Shown here piece after piece: positions 7,897 to 17,592 of a stretch of 46,790 nucleotides of DNA. Positions within the stretch are counted from its first letter, which is position 1, and every line of letters begins with the position of its first letter. The notes beneath the pieces are model-generated. The model did no database searches and was not told the DNA's origin. It saw nothing but the letters and a program-made list of their open reading frames with translations. This stretch comes from Thomasclavelia cocleata (GTDB lineage Bacteria > Bacillota_I > Bacilli_A > Erysipelotrichales > Coprobacillaceae). A program made the position numbers and the translations under genes. The stretch spans positions 1-46,790 of the forward strand of contig NZ_FOIN01000020.1 in assembly GCF_900102365.1 (NCBI RefSeq). The letters run 5' to 3'.

Positions 7897-9543
7897 ATGA
7901 ATAGTTGTGAATTATTAGAATTAATAGAGCAGGGTGAAACTGAAACTACTGAATTTAAATCGTGGGTTAAGACGCCAGATTTTAAGAAATTTATAAAATT
8001 ATGTGTAAAAGAAATAGTTGCTTTATCAAATTCTAGTGGAGGATATTTATTAGTTGGAGTTGAAGATGATCAAAGTATAACTGGTTGTATGGGTTATGAT
8101 TTGCAAAATATTATAGAAAGTATTTATGATAGAACAATGCCTAATATATTTACTAAAGTTGAAGTTGTAAATATAGATAATAAAGATGTAATTGTTATTA
8201 CAGTTGAAAAAGGAAATCAGTTGTATGGTACAACTTCGGGTGAGTATTTTAAACGACTAGGTAAAAATTCAAAACCTTATAATCCAATTAGTATTAAAGA
8301 AGATTTTATTGTAGATAAAGACTATTCAGCTCAAATCATAGGTCAATCAACTATAGATGATATTAATATGTTGGAAGTTTATAAGTTAAAAGAAAAATTA
8401 AAAATGAGGGATAAACAATCGACATTAGTTGAATTAGATGATTTGTCTTTTTTAAAGGACTTATCATTGTTAATAGATACTGAAGATGGACTTAAATTAA
8501 ATGTTGCAGGTATGCTGTTTGTAGGAAAAGAGGAATCTATAAAAAGATATTTGCCACAAGCAGAATGTATATATTTACATTATAGTGATAGTAATCGTGA
8601 TGAGTACGATAATAGATTAGATTTAAAAATACCAATTATTTCTGTTTTAGATAGATTAACTGAAAAAATTCAGGACTATAACCATTTGACTAATGTTCAG
8701 GTAGGATTGTTTAGATTAGAAATATATGATTTCTCAGAAAGAGTATTTCAAGAAGCACTGTTGAATGGATATACACATCGTCGATATGATAGTCCTGGAT
8801 CAATTTATGTAAAGCATTATTCAGATAAATTGGTAATTGAGAGTCCAGGTGGCTTTATGGCAGATATTACTGCTGATAATATTATTACTCATCCATCATT
8901 ACCTAGAAATAAATTAATTGCAGAAACATTGCAAAGGTTACGTTATGTTCAAAGATCAGGACAGGGTATTGATATTATGTATAGAGAGATGGTTTCTATG
9001 GGAAAACCATATCCTGAATATACAGTTTTCAATGATGCTATTCGTTTAACTTTATATAGTGTATTAGAAGATGAAGGATTTGTAAGGTTCATAACTGAAA
9101 CACAAGATAAGAATATGTTCACATTTTCATTACCTGAATTGATGATATTAAGGTATTTATTTGAAAATAAAACTATTAATTTATCAACAGCAAAAGTACT
9201 TACTCAACAATCATTAAATGAAGTTAAACATGCACTTATAAGTTTAGAAAAGTATGGATTAATTGAATTGTCTGGGCGAGTATATATGATGACACCAAGT
9301 TCTTATCATAAAGTAAAATCAGATGTTCAATATACACAAGACAAAACTGTGACTTATTTAAAATCAAAATCACTCATTTTGGATTATTTATCAACACATG
9401 ATAGTATCAATAATGAAACGATTAGAGAGTTATGTAGATGTACAAAAAAACAAGCAACAACTTTTTCAAGAAAAATGAGAGATGAGGGAATTATTGAAAT
9501 GATAGGTAAAAGTACTGCTACAAGATATAAAAAAATAGATTAA
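7897..9543 (+). CDS. AlbA_2 / Schlafen-type ATP-binding transcriptional regulator
   Basis: About 548 residues. The N-terminal AlbA_2 (Schlafen-like) domain (about 5-120: ETTEFKSWV, EIVALSNSSGGYLLVGVEDD) is followed by an HATPase_c_4-type region (about 275-385: FQEALLNGYTHRRY, LVIESPGGF, RSGQGIDIMYREM) and two C-terminal winged-helix segments (about 400-470, 490-548). Such proteins are widespread in Firmicutes and are usually annotated as putative regulators; some Schlafen-domain proteins act in phage defence, but nothing here proves that role. GAGGAG at 7883-7888 selects the ATG at 7897 over the in-frame GTG (7888) and ATG (7891). It lies between a decayed ATPase and an unusual 11-bp repeat. 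Confidence 0.8.
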   Translation: MNSCELLELIEQGETETTEFKSWVKTPDFKKFIKLCVKEIVALSNSSGGYLLVGVEDDQSITGCMGYDLQNIIESIYDRTMPNIFTKVEVVNIDNKDVIVITVEKGNQLYGTTSGEYFKRLGKNSKPYNPISIKEDFIVDKDYSAQIIGQSTIDDINMLEVYKLKEKLKMRDKQSTLVELDDLSFLKDLSLLIDTEDGLKLNVAGMLFVGKEESIKRYLPQAECIYLHYSDSNRDEYDNRLDLKIPIISVLDRLTEKIQDYNHLTNVQVGLFRLEIYDFSERVFQEALLNGYTHRRYDSPGSIYVKHYSDKLVIESPGGFMADITADNIITHPSLPRNKLIAETLQRLRYVQRSGQGIDIMYREMVSMGKPYPEYTVFNDAIRLTLYSVLEDEGFVRFITETQDKNMFTFSLPELMILRYLFENKTINLSTAKVLTQQSLNEVKHALISLEKYGLIELSGRVYMMTPSSYHKVKSDVQYTQDKTVTYLKSKSLILDYLSTHDSINNETIRELCRCTKKQATTFSRKMRDEGIIEMIGKSTATRYKKID

Positions 9544-9559
9544 ATTTTTTAGAATTATA

Positions 9560-9614
9560 ATGGACCGCAAATGGACCGCAAATGGACCGCAAATGGACCG
9601 CAAATGGACCGCAA
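9560..9614 (+). repeat. Five perfect tandem copies of an 11-bp unit
   Basis: ATGGACCGCAA is repeated five times without mismatch, starting 16 bp after the AlbA_2 gene's stop. It is far more GC-rich than its surroundings. Because 11 is not a multiple of 3, coding through it would cycle all frames (MDRKWTANGPQ...). It is not a CRISPR: units are contiguous with no spacers. Confidence 0.95.
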
Positions 9615-9759
9615 AGAGGATTCAAGTTATCATTTATATGTTAAAAGTATTATTCTTTTATTTTTTTATAATATATAGGAGAGGAAATGTTATGATAATT
9701 ATTGTTAAATAAGTAGGTATATTAAAACATGTGATATGTATTTAAATGGAGGTATGTTT

Positions 9760-10044
9760 ATGGCTTTGTTTGATGATTTAAGTAAAAAAGCAGCTAAGTT
9801 TACAGAAAAAACAATTGAAAAATCTTCTGAATTAGCAGATACTGCTAAATTGAAGATTAGCATTAAAAGTGCACAATCAGATTTAGATGAACAATTTATT
9901 AAATTAGGGAAAGTTTATTATGAAATGATTTGCAAAGATAATGTATTTGATGAAGATACAGCAAAAATTGTTCAAGAGATAGATAGTATTAAAAGCAGGA
10001 TAGATAAATTAGAAGATGATTTAAAAAAAGTTAAAAGAGATTAA
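9760..10044 (+). CDS. Small coiled-coil protein
   Basis: About 94 residues from ATG 9760, chosen because GGAGGT (9748-9753) lies six bases upstream; ATGs at 9736 and 9754 are poorly placed. It is nearly all helix, with an amphipathic N-terminus (MALFDDLSKKAAKFTEKTIE) and a heptad-like C-terminus (IVQEIDSIKSRIDKLEDDLKKV). No signal peptide. It resembles small 'zinc ribbon-less' stress/envelope helical proteins common in Firmicutes, but I do not recognise the family. It is monocistronic and closed by a strong terminator. Confidence 0.6.
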   Translation: MALFDDLSKKAAKFTEKTIEKSSELADTAKLKISIKSAQSDLDEQFIKLGKVYYEMICKDNVFDEDTAKIVQEIDSIKSRIDKLEDDLKKVKRD

Positions 10045-10047
10045 TAT

Positions 10048-10091
10048 AAAAAACTATACTAATTAATAGTCGATTGTTAGTATAGTTTTTT
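10048..10091. terminator. Bidirectional terminator
   Basis: AAAAAACTATACTAA pairs perfectly with TTAGTATAGTTTTTT. T-runs exist on both strands, so it can end both the coiled-coil gene (plus) and the thiamine operon (minus). Confidence 0.9.
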
Positions 10092-10142
10092 GCATATTCC
10101 TTTATATTTTGACAAATCACTTCATTAAAAGTGTGTTAAAAA

Positions 10143-10946
10143 TCAACGTTTATGTGAGTTTGAAAAATTCATATTCCAACAATGATTTAGTGGGCCGCTA
10201 CCTTTTCCTAAATCTAAATTTGTATTTAATGCACCGGAAATATATTTCTTGGCTCTAACAACACTTTCGTTCATTGGATACCCGATTGCTAAATTTGATG
10301 CAATAGCTGAGGAAAGAGTACAACCAGTGCCATGTGTATTAGGATTATTAATTTTTTTACTTTCCAACCAGGTAATATTTCCCTGGTAATATAATAAGTC
10401 ATCTGCTCTATCTTCAAAATGTCCGCCTTTTATTAAAATATAGCCATTATAAAAGGTGCTTATCTTTTGGGCAGCTTTAATCATTTTATTTTTGCTATCT
10501 ATTATTATATCAGTTAGTACTTGAGCCTCGGGAATATTAGGCGTGATAATACTAGCAAGAGGAATAAGTGATTCTTTCAAAAGCTTTACAGCACTATCTG
10601 CCAAGAGTTGTGATCCACTAGTTGAAACCATAACTGGATCAATAACAATATTTTTTACTGGATACTGTTTTAGTTTAGTAACAATGGTTTTAATTAAAAC
10701 AGGGCTTGAAACCATACCTATTTTAATAGCGTCAGGATAAATATCTTCAAAAACACAATCAAACTGTTCATTTAAAAATTGAGGTGTAACCTCCATAATA
10801 TCACGTACACCAGTTGTATTTTGAGCAACTAGAGCTGTAATGATGCTCATTCCATATACTTTATGAGCAGTCATAGTCTTTAAATCTGCTTGTACACCTG
10901 CTCCACCAGTAGGATCAGTTCCAGCTATTGTTAATACTTTTTTCAT
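10143..10946 (-). CDS. thiD: Hydroxymethylpyrimidine / HMP-phosphate kinase
   Basis: 267 residues, the usual length. The substrate loop near the N-terminus (IAGTDPTGGAGVQADLKT), VIDPVMVSTSG near residue 100, and the ribokinase-fold anion-hole motif NTHGTGCTLSSAIASNLA near 200 identify ThiD. It phosphorylates HMP and HMP-P to HMP-PP, the pyrimidine half of thiamine phosphate. Last gene of the thiM-thiE-HAD-thiD operon; its start overlaps the HAD stop by one base. With no thiC or thiG nearby, the operon looks like salvage of HMP and thiazole. Confidence 0.95.
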   Translation of the reverse strand: MKKVLTIAGTDPTGGAGVQADLKTMTAHKVYGMSIITALVAQNTTGVRDIMEVTPQFLNEQFDCVFEDIYPDAIKIGMVSSPVLIKTIVTKLKQYPVKNIVIDPVMVSTSGSQLLADSAVKLLKESLIPLASIITPNIPEAQVLTDIIIDSKNKMIKAAQKISTFYNGYILIKGGHFEDRADDLLYYQGNITWLESKKINNPNTHGTGCTLSSAIASNLAIGYPMNESVVRAKKYISGALNTNLDLGKGSGPLNHCWNMNFSNSHKR

Positions 10947-11587
10947 TATAGCACCTCCATAAATTTCATATTTTTAAATGCTAAGTCACATATAGATTTA
11001 ATTTTTATCCAATCATTTAAATTACTACGATCAGCAACTCCCCAAACAATGAATCCAGCTTTTTTTGCAGTGTTTATAGCATGTAAAGCATCTTCAATTA
11101 CAATACATTCATTAATATTTAAATTAAGTTTTTTCATAGCGTAAATGTAAATATCACTATCCTGTTTTGTTAGATTGGTATCATCACATGTAATAATTTG
11201 ATCAAAATAACTTATTAATTTGTGTCTGGTTAAAGTTTTGATAGTTAAATCACGTTTATTAGCAGTTAATAAACACATTTTTTTGTTTAAAATTGTGCAT
11301 TTATTAATAAATTCCCTAACTCCTGTTTTTAAACTAACTTCATTTAAATATTGATACTCAATTAAATCAAAAAGCTGCTTTTGAATTTCTGACACAGTTT
11401 CATTGAAACAGTATTTGTTTTTTAGATAATTAATGGCATCTTTAATTGATAAAGGAGCTAAAATTCTTTTTAAATCATCGCTAACAATAATACCTCTATT
11501 CTTTAATAATGTTATAGCTACATTTTCCCAAATATTCATAGAATCAATAAGAGTTCCATCCATATCAATGATATATCCTTTAATCAT
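10946..11587 (-). CDS. HAD-superfamily phosphatase in thiamine operon
   Basis: 213 residues of HAD subfamily I: motif I DMDGTLIDS (residues 8-16), motif II LLTANKRD (about 108), and motif III/IV region around K..DSDIY and IVIEDALHAI (about 140-166), with a helical cap between. Such enzymes hydrolyse small phosphoesters. Its place inside a TPP-controlled operon, overlapping thiE by 8 bases and thiD by one, suggests a thiamine-related substrate such as TMP, but sequence alone does not show substrate. Similar HADs are annotated as phosphoglycolate phosphatase or beta-phosphoglucomutase by default; I would not use those names here. Confidence 0.8.
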   Translation of the reverse strand: MIKGYIIDMDGTLIDSMNIWENVAITLLKNRGIIVSDDLKRILAPLSIKDAINYLKNKYCFNETVSEIQKQLFDLIEYQYLNEVSLKTGVREFINKCTILNKKMCLLTANKRDLTIKTLTRHKLISYFDQIITCDDTNLTKQDSDIYIYAMKKLNLNINECIVIEDALHAINTAKKAGFIVWGVADRSNLNDWIKIKSICDLAFKNMKFMEVL

Positions 11588-12194
11588 GATTTAACTCCCT
11601 AACTAATTGACCACTAGCAGCAGTGATATCATTAGCTTTCATAATTGCAGAAACTACTGCTATACCAGCAATATTAATATCTTTTAGTTTAGAAATATTA
11701 TCTAAGTTGATTCCACCAATTGCAACAACAGGAAGATCAATATTGTCACATATTTTTTTTAAACTATCTAATGTTACATTAGTAGCGTCATTCTTAGTTT
11801 CTGTAGAAAATATAGCACCAACTCCTACATAATCAGCTCCATCAATTTTAGCTTGAAATGCTTCTTTTAAGTTGTGAACTGAAACTCCTAATATTTTATC
11901 TGGTCCAATTTGTTTACGTACAATTGAAGCAGGAATATCATTTTGACCAATGTGAATACCATCACTATTTGTGGCTAAAGCAACTTCAAGGTTATCATTA
12001 ATAATTAAAGGGATATGATACTTTTGACAAACTTTTTTTACATCTTTGGCAATACTTATAAATTCTTCGTTACTTAAATTTTTCTCTCGTAATTGAATTG
12101 TTGTTACACCACCTAAAATAGCTTTTTCTAAATCATCAGTAAGTTTACGTCCATTAAGCCATTTACGATCAGTAACAAGATACAATTTCAACAT
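11580..12194 (-). CDS. thiE: Thiamine-phosphate synthase
   Basis: About 204 residues from the ATG at 12194, which follows the thiM stop directly; an upstream in-frame start at 12221 would overlap thiM. TIM-barrel motifs: LYLVTDRKWL, GVTTIQLREKN (about 27-37, pyrophosphate binding), LIINDNLEVAL, GIHIGQNDIP, YVGVGAIFST and PVVAIGGIN. ThiE joins HMP-PP and thiazole phosphate to give thiamine monophosphate. The order thiM-thiE-HAD-thiD supplies both substrates from salvaged precursors. Confidence 0.94.
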   Translation of the reverse strand: MLKLYLVTDRKWLNGRKLTDDLEKAILGGVTTIQLREKNLSNEEFISIAKDVKKVCQKYHIPLIINDNLEVALATNSDGIHIGQNDIPASIVRKQIGPDKILGVSVHNLKEAFQAKIDGADYVGVGAIFSTETKNDATNVTLDSLKKICDNIDLPVVAIGGINLDNISKLKDINIAGIAVVSAIMKANDITAASGQLVRELNHD

Positions 12195-12198
12195 TTCT

Positions 12199-13044
12199 TT
12201 ATAAAACATCAATTTTAACACCTGCTTTTAAATCTTTATATTTAATAGTGCTTAAAGCATCAATTAAATAAGTTCTAAAACTACTAGTTCCTTCATCACG
12301 ATTTCTGATTTTTTGACTAGCAAGCTCACCGCAATATCCCATTAATGCAACTGTATAAGCAGTAGTTTCCAATAATGAACTTTGACCAACTGCAATAAAC
12401 GCTCCAAGAATTGCTGAAAGCATACATCCTGTTCCAGTGATTTTAGACATTGTTGAACATCCATTATAAATTGCATATGCTTTATCTTTTGATGCAATGA
12501 TATCAATAGCGCCAGTAATTGCAATAATAGCATTTGTTTCTTGACTAAATTTTTTTGCAAACTTAACTACTTCATCAAGGTTATCTTTTGTAACTATATC
12601 GTTTATACTGGCATCAACGCCTTGGGTTGTAGATGTATTTATGGCTAATGCTTTTATTTCAGAAATATTTCCTCTAATTACACTAAAACTAATATTTTTT
12701 AATAATTTTTTAGCACTTTCTGTACGGAATTTACTAGCACCAGCACCAACTGGATCAAAAATAATAGGGTGATTTAAATTATTAGCCATTTTACCTGCTG
12801 CTATCATTGATGTAATTGTACGTTCATTAAGAGTACCGATGTTTATTACCAATGAATTACAAATTGTTGTAATATCTTCAACTTCGTTAATATCATCTGC
12901 CATAATAGGACTTCCATTAACTGCTAAAATTGCATTTGCACAGTCATTAACAGTAACATAATTTGTAATACAATGAACTAATGGATTTCTTAACTTGATT
13001 TCATTATTTCTTAACTTGATTTCATTTAAAATATTCTCAAACAT
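12199..13044 (-). CDS. thiM: Hydroxyethylthiazole kinase
   Basis: About 281 residues. Motifs NPLVHCITNYVTVNDCANA (about 22-40), GSPIMADD, VFDPVGAGASKFR-like (IIFDPVGAGAS near 120), and GTGCMLSAILGAF near 205 (catalytic Cys/anion hole) identify ThiM, which phosphorylates the thiazole alcohol for salvage. ATG 13044 with AGGAAG upstream is preferred to the GTG at 13056. A 21-bp tandem duplication (12986-13027) repeats NEIKLRN twice near the N-terminus. First gene after the TPP riboswitch. Confidence 0.94.
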   Translation of the reverse strand: MFENILNEIKLRNNEIKLRNPLVHCITNYVTVNDCANAILAVNGSPIMADDINEVEDITTICNSLVINIGTLNERTITSMIAAGKMANNLNHPIIFDPVGAGASKFRTESAKKLLKNISFSVIRGNISEIKALAINTSTTQGVDASINDIVTKDNLDEVVKFAKKFSQETNAIIAITGAIDIIASKDKAYAIYNGCSTMSKITGTGCMLSAILGAFIAVGQSSLLETTAYTVALMGYCGELASQKIRNRDEGTSSFRTYLIDALSTIKYKDLKAGVKIDVL

Positions 13045-13067
13045 TTTCTTCCTCACTTTCCTTTAAA

Positions 13068-13098
13068 TAAAAAGAGAATATGCCAATAAAACATATTC
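13068..13098 (-). terminator. Riboswitch expression-platform terminator
   Basis: On the minus strand GAATATG, a 9-nt loop and CATATTC are followed by TCTTTTTATT, 25-30 bases before thiM. It lies just downstream of the TPP aptamer, so ligand-bound RNA most likely folds this terminator and shuts the operon off. Confidence 0.85.
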
Positions 13099-13120
13099 CC
13101 TATACTTATATAAGTAACTA

Positions 13121-13202
13121 TGTTCCCTACGTTGGCATTATCCAAATCAGGTAATCGGTCGAAGTTCACAACTTCCTCTCAGCCTGTTTACAAGCTCCCG
13201 TG
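13121..13202 (-). promoter_or_regulatory. TPP riboswitch (THI element)
   Basis: Read on the minus strand, the aptamer begins with CACGGGAGCTTG, has GGCTGAGAGGAAG (conserved CUGAGA of the pyrimidine-binding arm), then ACCTGATTTGGATAATGCCA and ACGTAGGGAA (conserved pyrophosphate-binding arm and closing stem). This is an almost textbook THI box. It controls thiM-thiE-HAD-thiD in response to thiamine pyrophosphate. Confidence 0.97.
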
Positions 13203-13213
13203 ATTTCTTTTAT

Positions 13214-13242
13214 ATCATAACATTATTAAAACATTAGAGCAA
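13214..13242 (-). promoter_or_regulatory. Promoter of the thiamine operon
   Basis: On the minus strand TTGCTC (13242-13237) and TATGAT (13219-13214) are separated by 17 bp, starting transcription a few bases before the TPP aptamer. Confidence 0.7.
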
Positions 13243-13299
13243 TAATTAGAGTAATATAAGTAATAATTTTGTGAAATTTGTTGATAATAATAGAAAGAA

Positions 13300-13328
13300 T
13301 TGAATTTGTAAATGTTATAGAGTATAAT
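13300..13328 (+). promoter_or_regulatory. Promoter of the FAD oxidoreductase
   Basis: TTGAAT (13300) and TATAAT (13323) have a 17-bp spacer. The short leader contains a small GGGTTT/AAACCC hairpin at 13334-13351. Confidence 0.75.
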
Positions 13329-13367
13329 TAATAGGGTTTGCGATAAAACCCAGAACGGAGCGATAGA

Positions 13368-14786
13368 ATGAAAGAAAATTATGATGTTGTGGTTGTCGGT
13401 GCTGGTCCAGCAGGGATTATGGCATGTTATGAATTGTATTTAAAACAACCAGAATTGAAAGTATTGCTTATAGATAAGGGGCAAGATGTTATGAATCGTC
13501 ATTGTCCGATTAAAGAAAAGAAAATTAAATCATGTCCGATTATAAAAAATGATGAACCAGGATGTTTACCAGCTTGTTCAATTACATCTGGATTTGGTGG
13601 GGCAGGGGCTTATTCAGATGGTAAATTCAATATCACAAGTGAGTTTGGTGGTTGGCTAACTGATTATTTATCAAATGATGAAGTTGAGGATATTATTAAT
13701 TATGTTGATAATTTATATTTAAAACATGGAGCAACTAAAGATATTACAGATCCTACTACAGATAAAGTTAAAGATATTGAACATAGAGGCTATGCAGTTG
13801 GTTTGAAAATGCTAAGAGCTAAAGTAAGGCATTTAGGAACCGAAGAAAATTTACGTATTATGACAGAAATGTCTAATGAATTAAAACAACATGTAGATGT
13901 GGCATTTAGAACATCTGTTAAAGAAGTGGTAGTAGAAGATGGACATGCTACAGGAATAGTTTTAGAAAATGGAAAAATTATAAATGCTAAAAAAATTGTC
14001 TTAGCACCAGGACGTGATGGTTCTGCTTGGTTGACAAAGGTATTGAAACAACATGGTTTAGAATTATATAATAATCAAGTTGATATTGGGGTACGTGTTG
14101 AAACAAGTAATATCGTAATGGAAGAGATAAATAATAATTTATATGAAGGAAAGTTTATTTATAATACTAGTGTTGGAACAAAAGTTAGAACATTCTGTTC
14201 AAATCCCTCAGGACATGTGGTTATTGAAAATCATAGTGGGACTATGTTGGCAAATGGGCATGCTTTTCATGATCCAAAATTAGGTAGTAAAAATACTAAT
14301 TTTGCATTACTGGTATCACATACTTTTAGTGAACCATTTAATCAGCCTAATGAATTTGCTCATGAGGTAAGTCGTTTAGCTAATAAATTGTCTAATGGAA
14401 GTGTTATTGTTCAGCGATATGGTGATATTAAAAGGGGACGGAGAACTACATATAAACGTTTAAAAGAAGGGTATACTGTTCCTACATTACCTGAAGCAGT
14501 TCCAGGTGACTTAGGGCTAGTATTACCTTATAATACTATGAAATCAATTATTGAAATGATTGAGGCATTGGATAATGTAACTCCAGGTATTGCTAATGAA
14601 CACACATTATTATATGGGGTTGAAGCTAAATTTTACTCAGCTCGTCCTAAAGTAAGAGAAGGTTTTGAATGTGAAATTGATGATTTATATGTAGCGGGTG
14701 ATGGTGCGGGTTTAACTAGAGGATTAGCCCAGGCAGGTGCAAATGGTATTATTGTGGCTCGTCATATAATTGAAAACATTAAATAA
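13368..14786 (+). CDS. FAD-dependent oxidoreductase (COG2509-type)
   Basis: 472 residues. The Rossmann FAD motif VVVGAGPAGIMACYELY is at residues 7-23. A cysteine-rich insert (HCPIKEKKIKSCPI..GCLPACSITSGFGGAGAYSDG, about 45-85) is typical of the COG2509 'uncharacterized FAD-dependent dehydrogenase' group. A second FAD contact, DLYVAGDGAGLTRGLAQAGANG, lies near residue 440. Cytosolic; the substrate is unknown for the family. Single gene with its own promoter and GGAG site. No change in base use from its neighbours. Confidence 0.85.
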   Translation: MKENYDVVVVGAGPAGIMACYELYLKQPELKVLLIDKGQDVMNRHCPIKEKKIKSCPIIKNDEPGCLPACSITSGFGGAGAYSDGKFNITSEFGGWLTDYLSNDEVEDIINYVDNLYLKHGATKDITDPTTDKVKDIEHRGYAVGLKMLRAKVRHLGTEENLRIMTEMSNELKQHVDVAFRTSVKEVVVEDGHATGIVLENGKIINAKKIVLAPGRDGSAWLTKVLKQHGLELYNNQVDIGVRVETSNIVMEEINNNLYEGKFIYNTSVGTKVRTFCSNPSGHVVIENHSGTMLANGHAFHDPKLGSKNTNFALLVSHTFSEPFNQPNEFAHEVSRLANKLSNGSVIVQRYGDIKRGRRTTYKRLKEGYTVPTLPEAVPGDLGLVLPYNTMKSIIEMIEALDNVTPGIANEHTLLYGVEAKFYSARPKVREGFECEIDDLYVAGDGAGLTRGLAQAGANGIIVARHIIENIK

Positions 14787-15129
14787 TTAAATATGTTACT
14801 ATTTATATTTAATTTGCTGATAAAAAGATATTATATATTATGAAATTTATTTTATGTAGTATACATTTTCATGTTTTTTTGCTAATTTCAAGGTTTTATT
14901 AGAGATAGAGAATAGTAACTTAAATATTTATATGTTTTATATTGTTTTTGTAATAAGAATTGATTCTTTAATTAGACAAGGATCAATTTTTTTTAATTGT
15001 TTTATTATTAAAGAATAAAAGTAATGGATATGGAAAAATTAGAACATATTTATAAATTATATAATTATTAAGAGGTTGAACTAGCTTTAAAGGGCAATTC
15101 TAAAGTATACTATAGTGGGGTGATATATA
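14787..15129. other. Intergenic region with one terminator
   Basis: About 340 bp, very AT-rich. It holds the terminator listed at 14959-14994 and, near the right end, a probable promoter for the Cdd1-like gene around 15095-15115 (TATACTAT). No RNA gene or coding remnant was recognised. Confidence 0.6.
14959..14994 (+). terminator. Rho-independent terminator
   Basis: AATTGATTC pairs with GGATCAATT (one wobble) and is followed by eight T. It is 170 bp after the FAD oxidoreductase stop. Confidence 0.75.
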
Positions 15130-15375
15130 ATGAGTGATCTTTTAAAAATACCATATGTTGGTAAAGCAACGGAAGCATCGTTAAAGTTGATTGGTTATGA
15201 TACATTAGAGTCATTACAAGATGCAGATCCAGAATTGATGTATGAAAAAGAATGTGAAATAAGAAAACAAAAGATTGATCGTTGTCAATTATATATGTAT
15301 CGTATGATAGTTTACTATGCAAATACCTCTAATCCTGATTCTAGTAAATTAAAATGGTGGTATTGGAAAGATTGA
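15130..15375 (+). CDS. Cdd1-like helix-hairpin-helix protein
   Basis: 81 residues. LLKIPYVGKATEASLKLIGY resembles a helix-hairpin-helix (PYVGKATE being the hairpin), followed by LESLQDADPELMYEKECEIR; this pattern matches the 'pathogenicity locus' Cdd1 family (PF11731), first named beside the C. difficile toxin locus. Likely binds DNA; function unknown. The C-terminus ends KLKWWYWKD. GGGGTG precedes the ATG by eight bases. It is followed at once by the lysS promoter. Confidence 0.75.
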   Translation: MSDLLKIPYVGKATEASLKLIGYDTLESLQDADPELMYEKECEIRKQKIDRCQLYMYRMIVYYANTSNPDSSKLKWWYWKD

Positions 15376-15377
15376 TA

Positions 15378-15406
15378 TTGACAAGAATGGCTAGATAAGT
15401 TAAGAT
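15378..15406 (+). promoter_or_regulatory. Promoter of the lysS T-box transcript
   Basis: TTGACA (15378) and TAAGAT (15401) are separated by exactly 17 bp, placing the start near 15413. Confidence 0.75.
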
Positions 15407-15412
15407 TACAAC

Positions 15413-15666
15413 GATAAATAAAGGCGATGAATAGAGGAGTAATTATATTAGTACATTTTAGAGAGTCTCGGTTGGTGAAAAGAGATAATGTAGGGTATAA
15501 TGAAAAAAGACTAGGAGCTGTATCTAGGATATTAACATTGATTAGATAACGTAGGCCACGTTATAGGCAAAACTATTATTTGATAGTTGATGAGGTTAAT
15601 AAGGTGACTTATTAATGAAATAGGGTGGTACCACGATGACTTTCGTCCCTTTGGGATGAGAGTTTT
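15413..15666 (+). promoter_or_regulatory. T-box leader controlling lysS
   Basis: The T-box core AGGGTGGTACCACG is at 15622-15635. The terminator has stem CTTTCGTCCC / GGGATGAGAG (15640-15662) followed by TTTTTT. Upstream, GAGAGTCTCGGTTGGTGAAAAG (15461-15482, given in part) has Stem I features. A candidate specifier, AAA within the A-rich bulge near 15500-15507, would match tRNA-Lys. Uncharged tRNA-Lys would stabilise the antiterminator and switch lysS on. Bacterial lysS under T-box control is less common than for other synthetases. Confidence 0.92.
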
Positions 15667-15677
15667 TTATATATTAG

Positions 15678-17177
<1,500 letters not shown>

Positions 17178-17194
17178 TCATATCCTTATATAAG

Positions 17195-17206
17195 TGCTGT
17201 ACAGCA
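17195..17206. promoter_or_regulatory. 12-bp palindrome downstream of lysS
   Basis: TGCTGTACAGCA is a perfect palindrome in an AT-rich gap. It could be a protein-binding or recombinase core site; no function can be assigned. Confidence 0.3.
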
Positions 17207-17291
17207 TATATATAATTGGAATTTATGCGATATAATCAATGCTTTTTACATTGTATAAGTATCATACACATAGTAGATAAAAATCATTGAT

Positions 17292-17343
17292 TTTTCCGTA
17301 AAAATGGATTTTTTCCATAAATTTCCGTAAATTTTCCGTGAAA
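17292..17343 (+). repeat. Four TTTCCRTRAA iterons, arm-site-like
   Basis: TTTTCCGTAAAA (17292), TTTTCCATAAA (17311), TTTCCGTAA (17322) and TTTTCCGTGAAA (17332) lie in the same orientation within 52 bp. Direct repeats of this kind are typical of tyrosine-integrase arm sites or of DNA-binding regulators. No integrase gene is in the window. Confidence 0.55.
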
Positions 17344-17346
17344 AGT

Positions 17347-17376
17347 AAGCAGATTTCATAGATGATATCTGCTTTT
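17347..17376 (+). terminator. Rho-independent terminator
   Basis: AAGCAGAT pairs with ATCTGCTT, followed by TTTATTTT. It lies 170 bp after lysS. Confidence 0.8.
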
Positions 17377-17592
17377 TATTTTGAAAAATAATTTGAAGAA
17401 TGGATGTAATTGTTGGTATAAATTTTCTGTGTTACAATAATAAAAAAAGAATTTCATAAATTGAAAATTGGCAAAAAGTTCTATTTTGATGGATGTCAGT
17501 AAGATGAATTTAATTGTTAAAGATTTAGAGATATAGTAATATAGAAGAAGGAAGTTAATAAATTGGAATTTTACTGAAAGGAGTAAACAACC

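Noticed and set aside
9560-9614. Possible CRISPR array
   Set aside because: Units are contiguous, 11 bp long and have no spacers; no cas genes nearby.
11623-11832. Plus-strand gene opposite thiE
   Set aside because: Antisense shadow of a clearly assigned enzyme.
13334-13351. Small riboswitch before the FAD oxidoreductase
   Set aside because: Only a short GGGTTT/AAACCC hairpin in a 40-nt leader; no known aptamer pattern.
15110-15322. Minus-strand open frame over the Cdd1-like gene
   Set aside because: The plus strand has RBS, recognisable HHH pattern and correct spacing; the minus frame has none.
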